DNA of 64,000 nucleotides, from NCBI RefSeq assembly GCF_937616625.2, contig NC_065576.1:32762628-32826627 (forward strand). Direction: 5' to 3'. Both the position numbers and the translations under genes were made by a program. The notes beneath the pieces are model-generated. The model was given only the letters and a program-made list of their open reading frames with translations. It was not told the origin of the DNA and ran no database searches. Positions 1 through 13,155 of the stretch are shown piece after piece. Within the stretch, counting starts at the first letter, position 1; each line of letters begins with the position of its first letter. The DNA comes from Mercurialis annua. Taxonomy: Eukaryota; Streptophyta; Magnoliopsida; Malpighiales; Euphorbiaceae.

Positions 1-584
1 TTTTTCAAACCTTTCCAGATCTGAAGTCAACCATAAGCCTAGGCGAGCGACCCCCCAAACCCTGCTCCGCTCACACACTGGTTATGTGTTGAATTAGTTA
101 TACAAACAGTTAAGATATTATGAGTGTCTATGCGCATTTGACACAGGTTCCTTGAAAGATGGTTGGTAAAGAGAAAAGGGTCTAGCCGTTATAATGGCGG
201 AAAAGGGTTATCTGTAAAGTGTATCTAGATATGTTGGTTATGTTGTAGATTAGTGTTTTATTCCTGATTACAGACTTATGGCATGAATTATTATTACAGG
301 TTAATGTATCACGATTATAGTTAATTTTTGATACATAATACATTTCATGTTTAAAGATAAATCATTTTCATACTGTTTATATTCGTAAATGCTTTTATAA
401 CAGATTTTACAATGTGTTTTGTGTTGGTGCATTTGTTTTTCCAATTCTTTATTGATTAATGACATACTTTAAGTATATAAAGGTTTTACTCTTGCCATAT
501 CTATTCACTGAGCTTTCCCTCATTTTAATTGTTTTTCAACTTTTCAATTAGCAGGGCATTATGTAGTATAGTTGACTATAGATG
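1..584. other. unassigned, probably upstream part of a degenerate 5' LTR
   Basis: No coding region is recognised. The stretch leads directly into sequence that is repeated at the far end of the retroelement (585-870 and 2861-3134). It also holds a TATA-like TATATAAAGG at about 475, so it is plausibly the U3 part of the 5' LTR. The LTR start cannot be placed because the downstream copy lacks this part. Confidence 0.35.
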
Positions 585-870
585 GAGTCAGGCATGTAAT
601 TTGAGTTCGAGATAGAGGCTGGCCACATTTCCAAGTTGAGATTCATTAATGTTTTGTGTATTATAAACTCGTTTGTACTTGATTATCTATATGCATATAA
701 GTTTCGAACCATATGTATATAAATACAATATTGTAAATGTTATAAAGACATATTAGGGGTTTCTTATGTTAAAATTTCAATTATTTATAGAATATGTTTT
801 TGAACTGAATTTAAAGAAAAGATGCTTTAAATAATAATCAATCTCGTGCTAAGAAACGCGGGGTTCGACA
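585..870 (+). repeat. 5' LTR remnant (U5 side) of old Ty3/gypsy element E0
   Basis: This segment aligns with 2861-3134. Both copies share the context ATAAACTCGTTTGTACTTGA, a run around TTCGAACCATATG, and the terminal CAATCTCGTG...TTCGACA. Both end in CA at GACA. The copies are clearly diverged, so the insertion is old. Just after the end lies TTTTGGCGCC, which may be a primer-binding site with a TGGCGCC core. Confidence 0.7.
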
Positions 871-2860
871 ATTTTGGCGCCAAAACTTCAGTTTTATGGT
901 CCTCTAGACTTTTCACTCTTAGTTTATGTGTTATTTTGTATTATGATTATAAAACCATAGAAGCTTATTATCATGATGCTAGAGCTTCTCAACATGAGAA
1001 TGTTGGCCAACGGTGTAGGAACCTAGATGATGAGACTGAGTCTAGAGCTAGTATACATAATGTAGAGTCTGATGTTAGACCTAAGGATTTTATAATCCAC
1101 TCCCCTCCTCCACTCCCGGATATACCTATCTTAAACCTAGATCCTATTATTTTAGCACAAACTATCATTGTTAGTCTACAAGCTCAAGACAAGAAGAAAA
1201 CTTGTGGATATCGTAAAACATGCCAAAAAGTATGGGACACTTTAATTTCATGGATTTTTTAATTCTAAAAGAAGTAGATAGATGGCTTTGTGCTACTGAG
1301 AAGTCATTTAACACTTTAGAGCTAACATATGCACAAAAGGTCAATAATGTTTACGGCTTATTGCATGATACATCAGATGCATGGTTTGCTTTGATCAGAT
1401 TGCTATTGGGAGATCAGTTGAGCTAGGAGATTTTCAGGATTGAATTCCCTAGGGAGTATTTAACTCAAACATACAAAGCAGAGAGGCAAAATGAGTTTAT
1501 TACTCTAAAGCAAGTTGTAATGACAAAACACGGTATATTGATGAATTTTAAGAACTTTATAAGTTTCCAAAGAAATAATTCCTAAAGATTATAAAAAATG
1601 TTACAAAATTAAAGAGGGAATGCATATTGTTTTTTAAGTATGAGCTATCGTTATAGGAAAGTACACAATTTAGAGTTTTGGTAGAGAAGGCGATAGAAAA
1701 AGAAAAGCCGAGATAAGAGCTTGACTAAAAGAGTAAACAAAAAACTTCTATTTGGACTGGGAAACAAAGGGGATTCAGCAAAAGAACTAGCTCATTTCAA
1801 CCAAAGAAAACAGTGACGGGAGGATCTAAAGGTAACATATGGTCATGGTTTAGTTCACAAAGACCTCAGTCATAAGATAACTACTTCTCAGTGAGGCAGC
1901 CAACATCTAATGTAGATAGTGTGGTTAGTAAGAAGAGATTTATAACTTTCTTTGGTGGCATAATACATATTAAGAGGGATTGTACCAGTATGGCATACTT
2001 TAGCTCAAGTCGTGGCAGGGGTTTTCAAGTAACTACTAGTAGAGGTGATCGAACGTCTGCTCCAGGTTATGGCTTTAATGCAAATATGGAAGGTGAAGCC
2101 TCAATTTCAACAAAAACCGTGCAAGGTACTCAAATTATTAAACCTATTGTACAACCTAAAGTATTTGTTATGACTAAGCAATATGCAACGACTTCTTTGG
2201 ATGTTATTTATGGTAGGTTAATTATCTTTCGTAGATATACTTATATTTGTTCATAAGTCGGGCTCGGGCCGGGCCCGATGGACTTTTTAATTTTTTTTAC
2301 AAGCACAAGCCCAGCACGAGCCCGGCTCATATATTTCCTACCCAAAACTGACCCTAACACTATATTTTTGGAGCCTCGGGTCGGGTTTGGGCGGGCTTAT
2401 ATGTATTTTTTACAAAAATAAAAGCCCGAGCATGCCTATAAAATAACGGGCTTTTTACGGACTCGGGCTCGAGCCAGGCTTGATACAAAAAATCATTTCC
2501 TAAACCCGGCCCTAAGCACCGGGCTTGTGCGGGCCTGGGCGGGTATCCAAGCCCATGAACAGGTCTAAATATACTTATGTTTTAATTAACTCTGGTGTAA
2601 GACATTCTATTATTATATCATTATTCATATCGTGCGTACCTCGAATAAGAGTGTGATGAATCATGCTTTAGTTATAGGTTTTCTATTGGGCAAGTCAGTA
2701 GTTTGTGAGCATGTTTATAAAGATTGCAAGATACAAAGTGAGGATTAAAAGTTTGAGGTAGATTTAGTACCTTTGGCACTTCACATATTTGATTTTATAT
2801 GCAACATGGTTATTCTATCCAAATACAAAGCAGTTGTTGATTGTTATAGAAAGAAGGGAT
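871..2860 (+). pseudogene. degenerate gag-protease remnant of Ty3/gypsy element E0
   Basis: Gag-like coding sequence is scattered over three reading frames. At 1220-1426 a frame with the RWLCATEKSF and YAQKVNNVYGLL patterns of the plant retrotransposon gag domain ends in TAG (1423-1425), and gag-like sequence continues beyond it. At 1891-2256 a low-complexity SRGRG region follows a KRDC remnant of the zinc knuckle. The protease begins just before and after the transposon at 2245-2568. It shows a D-x-G to N-S-G change at the active-site position and then an ILSKYKAVVDCY-type C-terminal end. Right after that the sequence joins LTR, so reverse transcriptase, RNase H and integrase are missing. 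The element is a dead, internally deleted copy. Confidence 0.75.
2245..2568. mobile_element. non-autonomous DNA transposon (MITE-like) inside the E0 protease
   Basis: This 324-bp GC-rich block of repeated GGGCTCGGGCC/GGCCCGAG words is flanked by ATATACTTAT at 2235-2244 and 2569-2578. The ends share an inverted TGTTCAT (start TGTTCATAAGTCGGGC; reverse complement of the end CTGTTCATGGGCTTGG). The surrounding protease frame resumes when one flanking copy is discounted, so this is a genuine insertion. The duplication length suits a hAT (8 bp) or Mutator (9 bp) element with one or two chance matches. I cannot decide the superfamily. Confidence 0.75.
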
Positions 2861-3134
2861 GTGAAGCATAGAATTTGAGCTTGAGATATAGAGGTTGACC
2901 ACATCTCTGAGTTGAATTACATTAAAGTTTTGAGTATTATAAACTCGTTTGTACTTGATTATGGATATGTATATATGTTTTGAACCATATGCACATAGGT
3001 TTGAGTAATAATAACTTTAAATATAATGTTTTAATTGCTATAAAGACGTGTACAGATTTTCTTATAACTGAGATTTGAAGTAAATATGTTTTAAATAATA
3101 GTCAATCTCGTGTTAAGAAAGGCGGGCTTCGACA
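2861..3134 (+). repeat. 3' LTR remnant of Ty3/gypsy element E0
   Basis: This is the counterpart of 585-870 and ends in the same TTCGACA. Only the downstream part of the LTR is present, because the internal deletion of the element runs into the LTR. Confidence 0.7.
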
Positions 3135-3860
3135 ATTACTGTCAATTAAATTAGTAATCAATGAATACAAATCAGTAGCACGCGAGATACTAAATCAAAA
3201 CGGTATAGTTAAGTCAAAGTAAATTAACAATTATTGCGAAAACGAAGATTTACAACCTATAAATCTAAAGAGTATAGTCTTGGAATATACAGACCTTAAA
3301 AACCAATTGAACCTTGCTCGGATCAAAAAAACCGTTAACATCGATGCCATGAGTACTCATGTCAGGACGCTGATACATATTGGAAAGCAAAAGCGTAGGG
3401 TTCATACGTGGTTTTGTATGGATCCTTGAAATCGGTCATCGTGTCTACGCCATCACTACGAAGCGTAGAGCCGATTTTGAAATATAACATACAATTTTCG
3501 AATATCGAAACTAAACGGTGCCATCACTACGAAGCTAGATAGCCGTTAATTATACAACATAGAAACATATTCGAAGAAGAGAAAGAGAAGGAACACATAC
3601 TCAAAACAGATGAAGAGAAAGAACGTCAAAGAGTAGAAATATGAAATCTTACTGATTTAGAGTAATATTTTGAAAGAATGAAGAATTAAAATTAAAAAAT
3701 TACTTATAGAAGTAAAAATATAAAAAACAAAAAAAACAAAAGGTATTTTTTTCCTCATTTTTACTGTCGGACAGGTTTTACGAATAATTTAAAAATTGGA
3801 GTTTTTTCTTAAATTTCTTTTATATTATGTACAAAATCTATAGTAAATAACCCCTTAGGT
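3135..3860. other. intergenic, no gene seen
   Basis: AT-rich sequence without a credible coding frame. It contains a 16-bp direct repeat, GCCATCACTACGAAGC, at 3449-3464 and 3520-3535 (71-bp spacing), in two related segments that each run on towards AGCCG. The origin of this segment is not recognised. Confidence 0.6.
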
Positions 3861-4075
3861 TACTTTTGAAAAAAGCCCATGACAATATGTTAGAAGCAAG
3901 AACCCAATCAAAAAGGTCCATGGGCTCACTAATCCGAACCCAACCCTAATCCAAATAGATACAATTTCTTTGTCTCTCCTCTTCATAAATACCGTTTCCT
4001 TTCATTTCCTTATCACCCCCTGAAGCCGCAGCCTCACTCAAAACCCTAACCCTAGAAACCCGAAAAAAACCAGAA
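3861..4075 (+). promoter_or_regulatory. RPL8 promoter and 5' UTR with site II and telo-box motifs
   Basis: Site II elements (TGGGCY) occur at 3921-3926 (TGGGCT) and, on the other strand, at 3874-3879 (AGCCCA). A telo-box AAACCCTAA lies at 4041-4049, 27 bases before the start codon, followed by CCCTAG. A CATAAATA TATA-like motif lies near 3984. Site II plus telo-box is the known combination at plant ribosomal-protein and other translation-related genes, where it links expression to cell proliferation. The transcription start was not determined; the telo-box lies in or very near the 5' UTR. Confidence 0.7.
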
Positions 4076-6430
<2,355 letters not shown>

Positions 6431-6844
6431 ATTATTATATGTAGTTGTTGATGTGATTTTTGAAAATTTTGCACTTTTTGCATTTCAACTTTTGTTATCC
6501 TTGGGGTAATATATCACTTTAAGTATCTTCTTCCGTTGAAAAACTTTATGGGATGTTATTTTTTGGGATAGAGATTAGTAAATTTACAGATTTGGTTTTA
6601 CTACTGGGATTTTGCCTTGATTTAATTTTTTATATAAAAGTCACAACTAGTTTTACAAGTCAAGATGAAGGAAGGAAAGCCCTAATTTTCATAGAATTTC
6701 AATCCTTTCGTCTGCATTAGATCTTTCAAAGATCTATGCATTGATGCAAGAAATTAATGAATCAACTAGTTAGCTGTAGTCAATTAGTTTACACTAAGAT
6801 GTTTTCTTCGTGTACACATTGAGTTGTTTAATTCATGTACAATT
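6431..6844. other. RPL8 3' UTR and downstream spacer
   Basis: AT-rich sequence starting directly after the TAA stop. The transcript presumably ends within the first ~250 bases, but no single poly(A) signal stands out. No further gene is seen before the SINE. Confidence 0.6.
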
Positions 6845-7002
6845 GCAAGTGAGCGTTGGCCTAGTTGGCAATGCTCACATTGCATGTTTCTGAGGGCGTG
6901 AGTTCGACCCACCTCTCAGACAGCCAGTGGGCTGATTAAAAAATGAATACTAACACTACCATCTAACTTAGTTTAATTCTACCTTCGACAAAAAAAAAAA
7001 AA
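6845..7002 (+). mobile_element. tRNA-derived SINE
   Basis: This is a 158-bp element with RNA polymerase III internal promoter boxes: A box TGGCCTAGTTGG at 6857-6868 and B box GAGTTCGACCC at 6900-6910. It ends in ACCTTCGAC plus a 13-base A tail (6990-7002). It is flanked by a 12-bp duplication with one mismatch, TCATGTACAATT (6833-6844) and TCATATACAATT (7003-7014). The tRNA-like head, A tail and flanking duplication together make a SINE; it is not a functional tRNA gene. Confidence 0.88.
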
Positions 7003-7113
7003 TCATATACAATTTGGGTTGTTATGTTCTTCACTAGTGCCATACAACACAAAGTGTAATGCTAACAATTAATCATATTTAGGATAAAATAACAATCCAC
7101 TTTTTATCTATTT

Positions 7114-8063
7114 AAAAAAAATCCTTGAACTTTATAAAAAGTACAAGACAACTTTTTAACTTATTTTTTGTACAAATCAATCCTCGAACTTTTAAAATTA
7201 AACAAAGAAGCCCTTCCGTTCAAAATCTTAGTTTAATGATGATGTGGCACATAGGGAAAAATTCAAAAACAACTTTAATGTTTAAAATACTTATCAATTT
7301 TATATTTATAATTTTTTTAACTATTTTCACCCTCTTCTTTATTTAAATATCTATAATTAAAAAAAAATTATAAATTAAAACCAATTTAAATTAAATTAAT
7401 ACCCGATTAAATCATTCGAAACATTAATAAACACTTCAACCCCAATTAAACCAATTAAAATCTGATTGAAAACATCAAAACCTAATAGAAATCTCCGGTC
7501 GCCGACCGGATAAATCTCCACTGGCGGAGAATAGACCAGCTCTGTTCTTGAAGAACAGATCTGCTTGGTTTGTTCTTCAAGAACAGACCATCGATGGTCT
7601 GTTTACCATGAACTGACCTTCAATGGTTTGTTCATGAAGAACAGACCATCGATGGTTTTGTTCTTCATGAACATACCAGTGGTGGTCTATTCATGAAGAA
7701 CAGCATACCATCGGAGGGGATTGCTCCGGCTGGCGACCAGAGAATTCTCCCCCGGATGAGTTCTAAACAAATTAAAATAAAAAAAAATTCAATGGGGTTT
7801 CGATGTGTTTTGATTAGTTTAATTGTGTTTCGAAATGTTTAATTAAGTTTCGGTTGATTTAATCGGATTTCGAAGTGTTTAATTAGGTTTCGATTCGTTT
7901 AATTGTGTTTCAATTTATTTTAATAAATGTTTTAATTTTATATATTATTTAATTATTGGACGTAAGAGCTATTTTGTTAAAAAGAAATAGAGGGTCGATT
8001 TATACCAAGAAAAAATTAAAGAGTTGTCGTGCACCTTTTTAAAAAACTACGAGGATTTTTTTT
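7114..8063. mobile_element. fold-back DNA element with long imperfect inverted repeats
   Basis: Outer arms at 7114-7193 and ~7984-8063 are inverted copies: AAAATCCTTGAACTTT on the left against AAAATCCTCGTAGTTT on the reverse complement of the right, then CAAGACAACTTTTTAA against CACGACAACTCTTTAA. Inner stretches rich in AATTAAAC and TTCGAAAC words (about 7385-7480 and 7795-7925) are also inverted, so most of the unit can fold on itself. The centre is a palindrome cluster. Exact ends and target duplication are not clear. A Mutator-like or fold-back origin is inferred. Confidence 0.65.
7536..7705. repeat. cluster of short palindromes at the centre of the fold-back element
   Basis: The words GTTCTTCAAGAAC, GTTCATGAAGAACAGAC and CCATCGATGG recur in alternating orientation, giving several overlapping hairpins such as AACAGACCATCGATGGTCTGTT-like arms. 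Confidence 0.8.
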
Positions 8064-8099
8064 ATACCTTTTGCGTTTAAAAATTTATTCTCTTCTTTT

Positions 8100-8575
8100 T
8101 AGAGGATGACACTGGACCAAAAAATTTACGTTCCTATGTGGACCCGCCCCTAACGGGCCAAAATTTTTTATTAATTGCTCCATGAGTACGGAGATGGAGA
8201 AAAAATATTCTCCATCCATAAGGATGGGAAGGAGACTGGGAGTATAGTTCCCACTCCCATGGGCCCATTCCCGTTTCTCTTAGTTATATTTTTAAATAAT
8301 TTTAATTAATTTGTTAGTAATGTATTTAATTAGAAATATATAATATCATAAAAGGTAATAATATCTTTTATAATAATTTTTTTAAGATATTTTATAAAAA
8401 TAATAAAATTATTTATAAATTTATATTAAATTATATGGAAAATGAGGATTTTCATGGGGATGGAGACGGGATGATTTCATCCCCGTTAATTAAATGGGGA
8501 CAAGGCTTCCCCATAGCCGCGGGGATGGGATGGGGATGGCTTTCCCATCCTCAACACGCCCCATTGTCATCTCTA
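8100..8575. mobile_element. hAT-type MITE with 8-bp target duplication
   Basis: A 476-bp element flanked by a perfect CTTCTTTT at 8092-8099 and 8576-8583. The terminal repeats are imperfect: TAGAGGATGACACTGG at the left and TAGAGATGACAATGGG as the reverse complement of the right. Inside are GGGGATGGG-type words. No transposase is encoded. The 8-bp duplication and TAGAGATGACAATGGG end suit non-autonomous hAT elements. Confidence 0.88.
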
Positions 8576-8583
8576 CTTCTTTT

Positions 8584-9137
8584 AAAAAAAAACTGTCTCC
8601 ATCTTATCTTTTTTAGGGTAAGAGAATGTGATTTTTTCGATTTTAGTTTGATAATCTTCTCCTCTCCATTCCTATTATTACTTTTCTTACAGTATTTATT
8701 CTGTGATTTAATAAATCTCTTCGTTAGAAAGTTAATCTATCGATTTACATTCAAATTCCTGTAGAATTAAGAAATGGGAGGTCTTTAAATCTAACTCTTT
8801 AGATCTCATTGAAGATGATGATTGGAAAATACTAGACTTCAACGACCCGTCAAATCAGAAGAATGATATCGAAGTATCACGTCAAACAAAAATTTTGTTC
8901 ATCGTTGTTTAAAGTTAGCCGGATCCATGTCTAGATTCCTTTTATTTTCGATTTATTTTTATTGCTTATTTATTATGTTGTCTTTTGTTTGGTAGCTCAA
9001 AACTTGAAAGATCATATAGTTGCTTCTTATTTTATGACTTTCACCTCTCATATTTTGACCTCTATCAATGGATCCATCTTAGATCGGAAAAAAAAGTATA
9101 TTTATGTTAATTCTTAGAACAATTTTCTATTTTAATA
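8584..9137. other. spacer, possible coding remnant at 8771-8911
   Basis: One short + strand frame (about 8771-8911) has protein-like composition (KKWEVFKSN, LIEDDDWKILDF) and follows a possible splice acceptor CCTGTAG. It ends in TAA with no recognisable partner exon. I cannot assign it to a family. The rest is AT-rich with nothing seen. Confidence 0.35.
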
Positions 9138-9394
9138 CTCCCTCCATTTCATTTAGGAAGTTCCATTGTTGTTTTTCACACATATTAAGAAAACAAAGAA
9201 CATGCATTTTTTTTATTTTGCCCTTATTAATCTTGCTTTGGAATTGTACATGTCATTAAGTAATTTGCAAGTGTGTGTAATTATTAAGATAAGATAATGG
9301 GTAAAAAAGGAATTTTAAGCTAAAAATGTATAATGAGACTTTTTAAGTGGGACACAAAAAATGACAATGGGACTTCTAAATGTGACAAAGGGAA
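9138..9394. mobile_element. Stowaway-like MITE
   Basis: A 257-bp element flanked by TA (9136-9137 and 9395-9396). The left terminal repeat begins CTCCCTCCATTTCATTTAG. The reverse complement of the right begins TTCCCTTTGTCACATTTAG, and both continue into GAAGT(T/C)CCATTGT. The CTCCCTCC start with TA duplication is typical of Tc1/mariner-derived Stowaway MITEs. Confidence 0.85.
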
Positions 9395-9496
9395 TAAGTT
9401 TGAAGAAATTATACATTTCACTCATGTTAAAAATTTATTTACAAATTTAATTTTAATTTTCAAAATTTACACGTTGTACTTTACCATTAAAAATTT

Positions 9497-9876
9497 GGCC
9501 TAATGGTAAAAAAAACCCAAACCTTTACGATTTGTTGCAATTATATCCAAACCTTTTAATTTTTGCAATAGTATCCAAATTGCATTTTTTGTAGCAATAA
9601 TAGTCAAATTGATGGCTAAACTTGTTGTTTTCAATTAAGATATTAGGCTATTATTATGTTTTGATATATAATAATATAGTAAAAGTCCCAAAAAATGACA
9701 AAAAACTCAAAAAAAATCATATAAAAAGTGCAATTTGGATATTATTGCAACAAAATAATGCAATTTGGATATTATTGCAACAAAATAATGCAATTTGGAT
9801 ATTATTGCAAAAATTAAAAGGTTTGGATATAATTGCAACAAGTCGTAAAGGTTTGGGTTTTTTTTGCCATTAACCC
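9497..9876. mobile_element. Mutator-type MITE with 9-bp target duplication
   Basis: A 380-bp element flanked by a perfect TAAAAATTT at 9488-9496 and 9877-9885. Inverted terminal repeats of ~95 bp start GGCCTAATGGTAAAA and, from the right end, GGGTTAATGGCAAAA. Both run into CCCAAACCTTTACGA(T/C)TTG. Near the right side a 30-bp unit containing CAATTTGGATATTATTGC is repeated three times (9729-9818). Confidence 0.9.
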
Positions 9877-9885
9877 TAAAAATTT

Positions 9886-11268
9886 TCTAACTTATTGTTA
9901 TTGTTTACAAATTTTATGAAGATGGGGGAGTGATGGTTTAGGGGCAGTATGTGGTGGTTCGGCGGCCGATTGCTGTCTCATGACCTAAATTTGAATGAGA
10001 ATATGACAAAATATTTAATAAGTGGAAAAAAATAATAAAAATGCTAAATTTGCTGGAATATTACATTACCACTTGAAAAAGTTAAAACTTTACATTTAAT
10101 ATCTTTCTAATGAGAATACAACACATGTCACATTCAAAATAAATAAAATAAAGTTAAACACGCGTCAGAATGGGTCAAAAACGCGTCTGACTTGCGTCTA
10201 TGTGTTTGATCCTTAAGATGGAATATAAATTTTTAATTAATATATTTGAACAAGGTTCATATAGCATCTATGTGTTTGATTCAGATAAAGAAGAATTGTC
10301 AGATTTAAAAATCAAGTCTAAGGTAAACTTTTTTTTTTATTAATTTTAGCTATAAATTAGTTGAAGCTATTATTTACATTAATTTTATTTAATGTTTGCT
10401 AATTTCAAAGAGAAAATTATTTACATTAATTTTATTTAATGTTTGCTAATTTTAAAGAGAAAATTATATCAAATCACCCAAAACCTCAAAAGTTTGTGTT
10501 AATCACCCAGCTTTTTATTTTTGCAAAAATTCCTCAATTTCTTAAAAGAGTTTCTATGTCTACCTTTTTATATTTTCCCTTCCTATTTTATCCTTGTAGT
10601 ATATCTTACTTATTATGTTTCTATTACACACAATTATTTTCCTTTCTATTTATACATGCGTGCTACTTGCTCATGCATTACTTCATGCATTCATTCAAAA
10701 TAACGGCGGGAATATGAAAATAATAGACCTGTAATCTGTTATTATATGGTGGATTGACTTGACAGGTGTACAAATTTTTGAAATATGCTTGCCAACAAAA
10801 TCCCACATGGAGCGCATCACTAGAAGGAAATTAATGGTTCTATTGTCAATGTTGGAATTAATTCTTCAAATATTGCTGTGACTAAGTTTCATGTTGACAA
10901 GAACCAAAAGAGTTTTACTGTTAATTTAATATCTATCTTAAATAAACACTTCCAAAAAATTAATATAAAAATATTCTATCATAATTTTTGATGTGAATTG
11001 CTTGTTTCTTTTTCTAATTAAAATCAAAATTAAATTTTATTTTAATTTTAATAGAATACGTTATTTTTAATTAAAAATGTAATTTTATATATTTTTTAGA
11101 AATATATATTGCATTTTTTTATTTATTCAAAATTAATAAATAATTGAATTATTATTTAGTTTAATCAAATTATTTTATTAAAAATTTATACTATTAAGAA
11201 TAAATTTATAAAATAATGAATGTACTGAAAAAACTAAAAGTAAACCATTTACGATTATTATTGTCAGT
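9886..11268. other. AT-rich spacer with a 47-bp tandem duplication
   Basis: No gene recognised. A 47-bp unit beginning TTACATTAATTTTATTTAAT is duplicated head to tail at 10374-10420 and 10421-10467, with a single C/T difference near its end. Short open frames around 10439-10717 are hydrophobic and AT-driven. Confidence 0.6.
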
Positions 11269-12208
11269 GGTCGGTAAACAATTAATATAAAATCAATGTC
11301 AATTAAATGTAAACTTAGTGTGGACGAATTTATATTTTTTAGTAAACTGATTATAATTTTTCGGAATGGTCGGTAAACTTAAACTAAACTCAATATGAAC
11401 CTAGTGTAAATTTAATATCAACTCAATATAGACTAATCTAAAATAAACTCTTAGTAAACTTATTATAAATCTAAAATTAACTTACTCTAATCAAATTAAT
11501 TTATTAAAAATTTGCATAATTAAAAATAAATTTTTAAAGTGATAAATAAATTAATAGTAAATTTTTGAAAGTTTTTCATACTGGTCGGTGTAAACTTAAT
11601 ATAAATTCAATATGAACCTAATGTAAAATCAATACAAACTTAATATCAACTCAATATAAATCAACTTTAAAAAACCAGACCTGAGTATGTTAGTAAAATT
11701 TTATTAAATTTATTATAAAGTTAATAGTAACTTAATCTAATTCAATTAATTTATTAAAAATTTACATTATTGAGAATGAGTATATAAAATGATATATAAA
11801 CTATTAAGAAATTGAAAATAAACTATCTAAATTATGTTGTGGTGGTCTGTTTAAACTTAATGTATTGAAATCACATCAACTTAATATCAACTCAAAATAA
11901 ACTATATAATATAAATTATTAATAAACTAATTATAGTTTTAAAATTAACTTAATATTATTCAATTAATTTATTAATTGTGATTAAAGTGATAGATAAACT
12001 AATAGTAAATGGAAACTAAATTTTTTAAAATTTTCCGTAGTGGTCGGTGTAAACTTAATATAAACTCAATATGAATCTAATATAAACTCAATATAAATTT
12101 AATATCAACTCAATGTATACTTAATATCAACTCAATATAAACTAATCTAAAATAAAATCTTAGTGAACTTATTATAAATCTAAAATTAACTTATTATAAT
12201 CAAATTAA
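11269..12208. repeat. degenerate tandem array, left part
   Basis: Repeats start with GGTCGGT at 11269, 11368 and 11583, with GGTCTGT at 11844, and with GGTCGGT again at 12042. Each is followed by strings such as AACTTAATATAAACTCAATATGAAC and CTAAAATTAACTTA-type words. Spacing varies from about 100 to 260 bp. The array is noncoding and strongly diverged. It resumes unchanged after the Helitron. Confidence 0.75.
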
Positions 12209-13155
12209 TCTATACTATATATAAAAGCACGGATGGGGGGGGGGGGACAGACACATTTACCTTAACGTCCTTATTATTAATATTAGGTTATCAATTAAAC
12301 TTCTAATTAATGTCAAACTCCTTATTATTGTCAATTTAATTATTAAACTGAGTTATATACTAGAAATAAAACTCCTAATATAACTAGCTAGATTATCTAT
12401 TATACGTATACTTTAGTGTCCTATTATTAACATTAAGTTATATATTAAACTCCTAACTAATGTCAACTCCTTATTAATATCCTTAATATATAATTATAAA
12501 TTTAAGCTATGTATTAATAATAAAACTCCTAATGTAACTAGGTCATCTATTATTCGTATAGATTATGTCTTTAATTATTGTTCCTTCTAATGGTCAAATT
12601 ACACTTTATTAAAAAAAGAATATATTAATTAGTTAAAAAGTTATATTTAAACTCTAACATTAAAAGTAGTTTAAGTTAAGTAGTATTTAAGATAATTAAT
12701 TAATTAATTATTAATAGATAATTAAATTCTATAATAACATTAAATAATAATTAAAATAGTAACTTTTGGTTGTATTAGAAATAATTTAGTATATGCAGTA
12801 TTCTAAATCAATGTTTTAGAAGTGGTTTAACTTAAATAATATTCTAAATCAATTAAATATTATAGTAGTTTAACTTCTTTTTTTGAGAGAATTATTGTAG
12901 TTTAACTTAAATAATATTTTAAACACGTTTTATAGCGCTATTAAATACTAATTTAATATTAAAAATATTAAGGATGAATTACTATTTAACTACATAAACA
13001 TAAAATTATCACATAAAAAAGAAAAATTGATGATGTTACTATTATTGCTCTTCCATTATCACTTGAATTTAATGTTAATAATAATAAATTTAATTAATAT
13101 ATAATTCGACGAATCAAATTACGAGCCACGTGCGTAGCACGTAATGCAAAACTAG
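12209..13155 (+). mobile_element. non-autonomous Helitron
   Basis: This 947-bp element starts TCTATACTATATATAAAAGC, followed by GGATG and a G13 run. It ends in CTAG (13152-13155), preceded by a hairpin ACGTGC-GTA-GCACGT (13128-13142) nine bases upstream. It is inserted between A and T with no duplication: the flanks CAAATTAA and TTTATTAAAAATTT join into the same string seen in neighbouring array units. The 5' TC, 3' hairpin plus CTRR and A/T insertion are the defining Helitron features. No Rep/helicase is encoded. Confidence 0.93.

Noticed and set aside
6857..6910. tRNA-like A and B boxes suggesting a tRNA gene
   Set aside because: No cloverleaf with acceptor stem can be read, and an A tail and flanking duplication follow. 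It is a SINE head.
8435..8764. 109-codon frame in the hAT MITE region
   Set aside because: It runs across the MITE end and the 8-bp duplication, so it is not a real gene.
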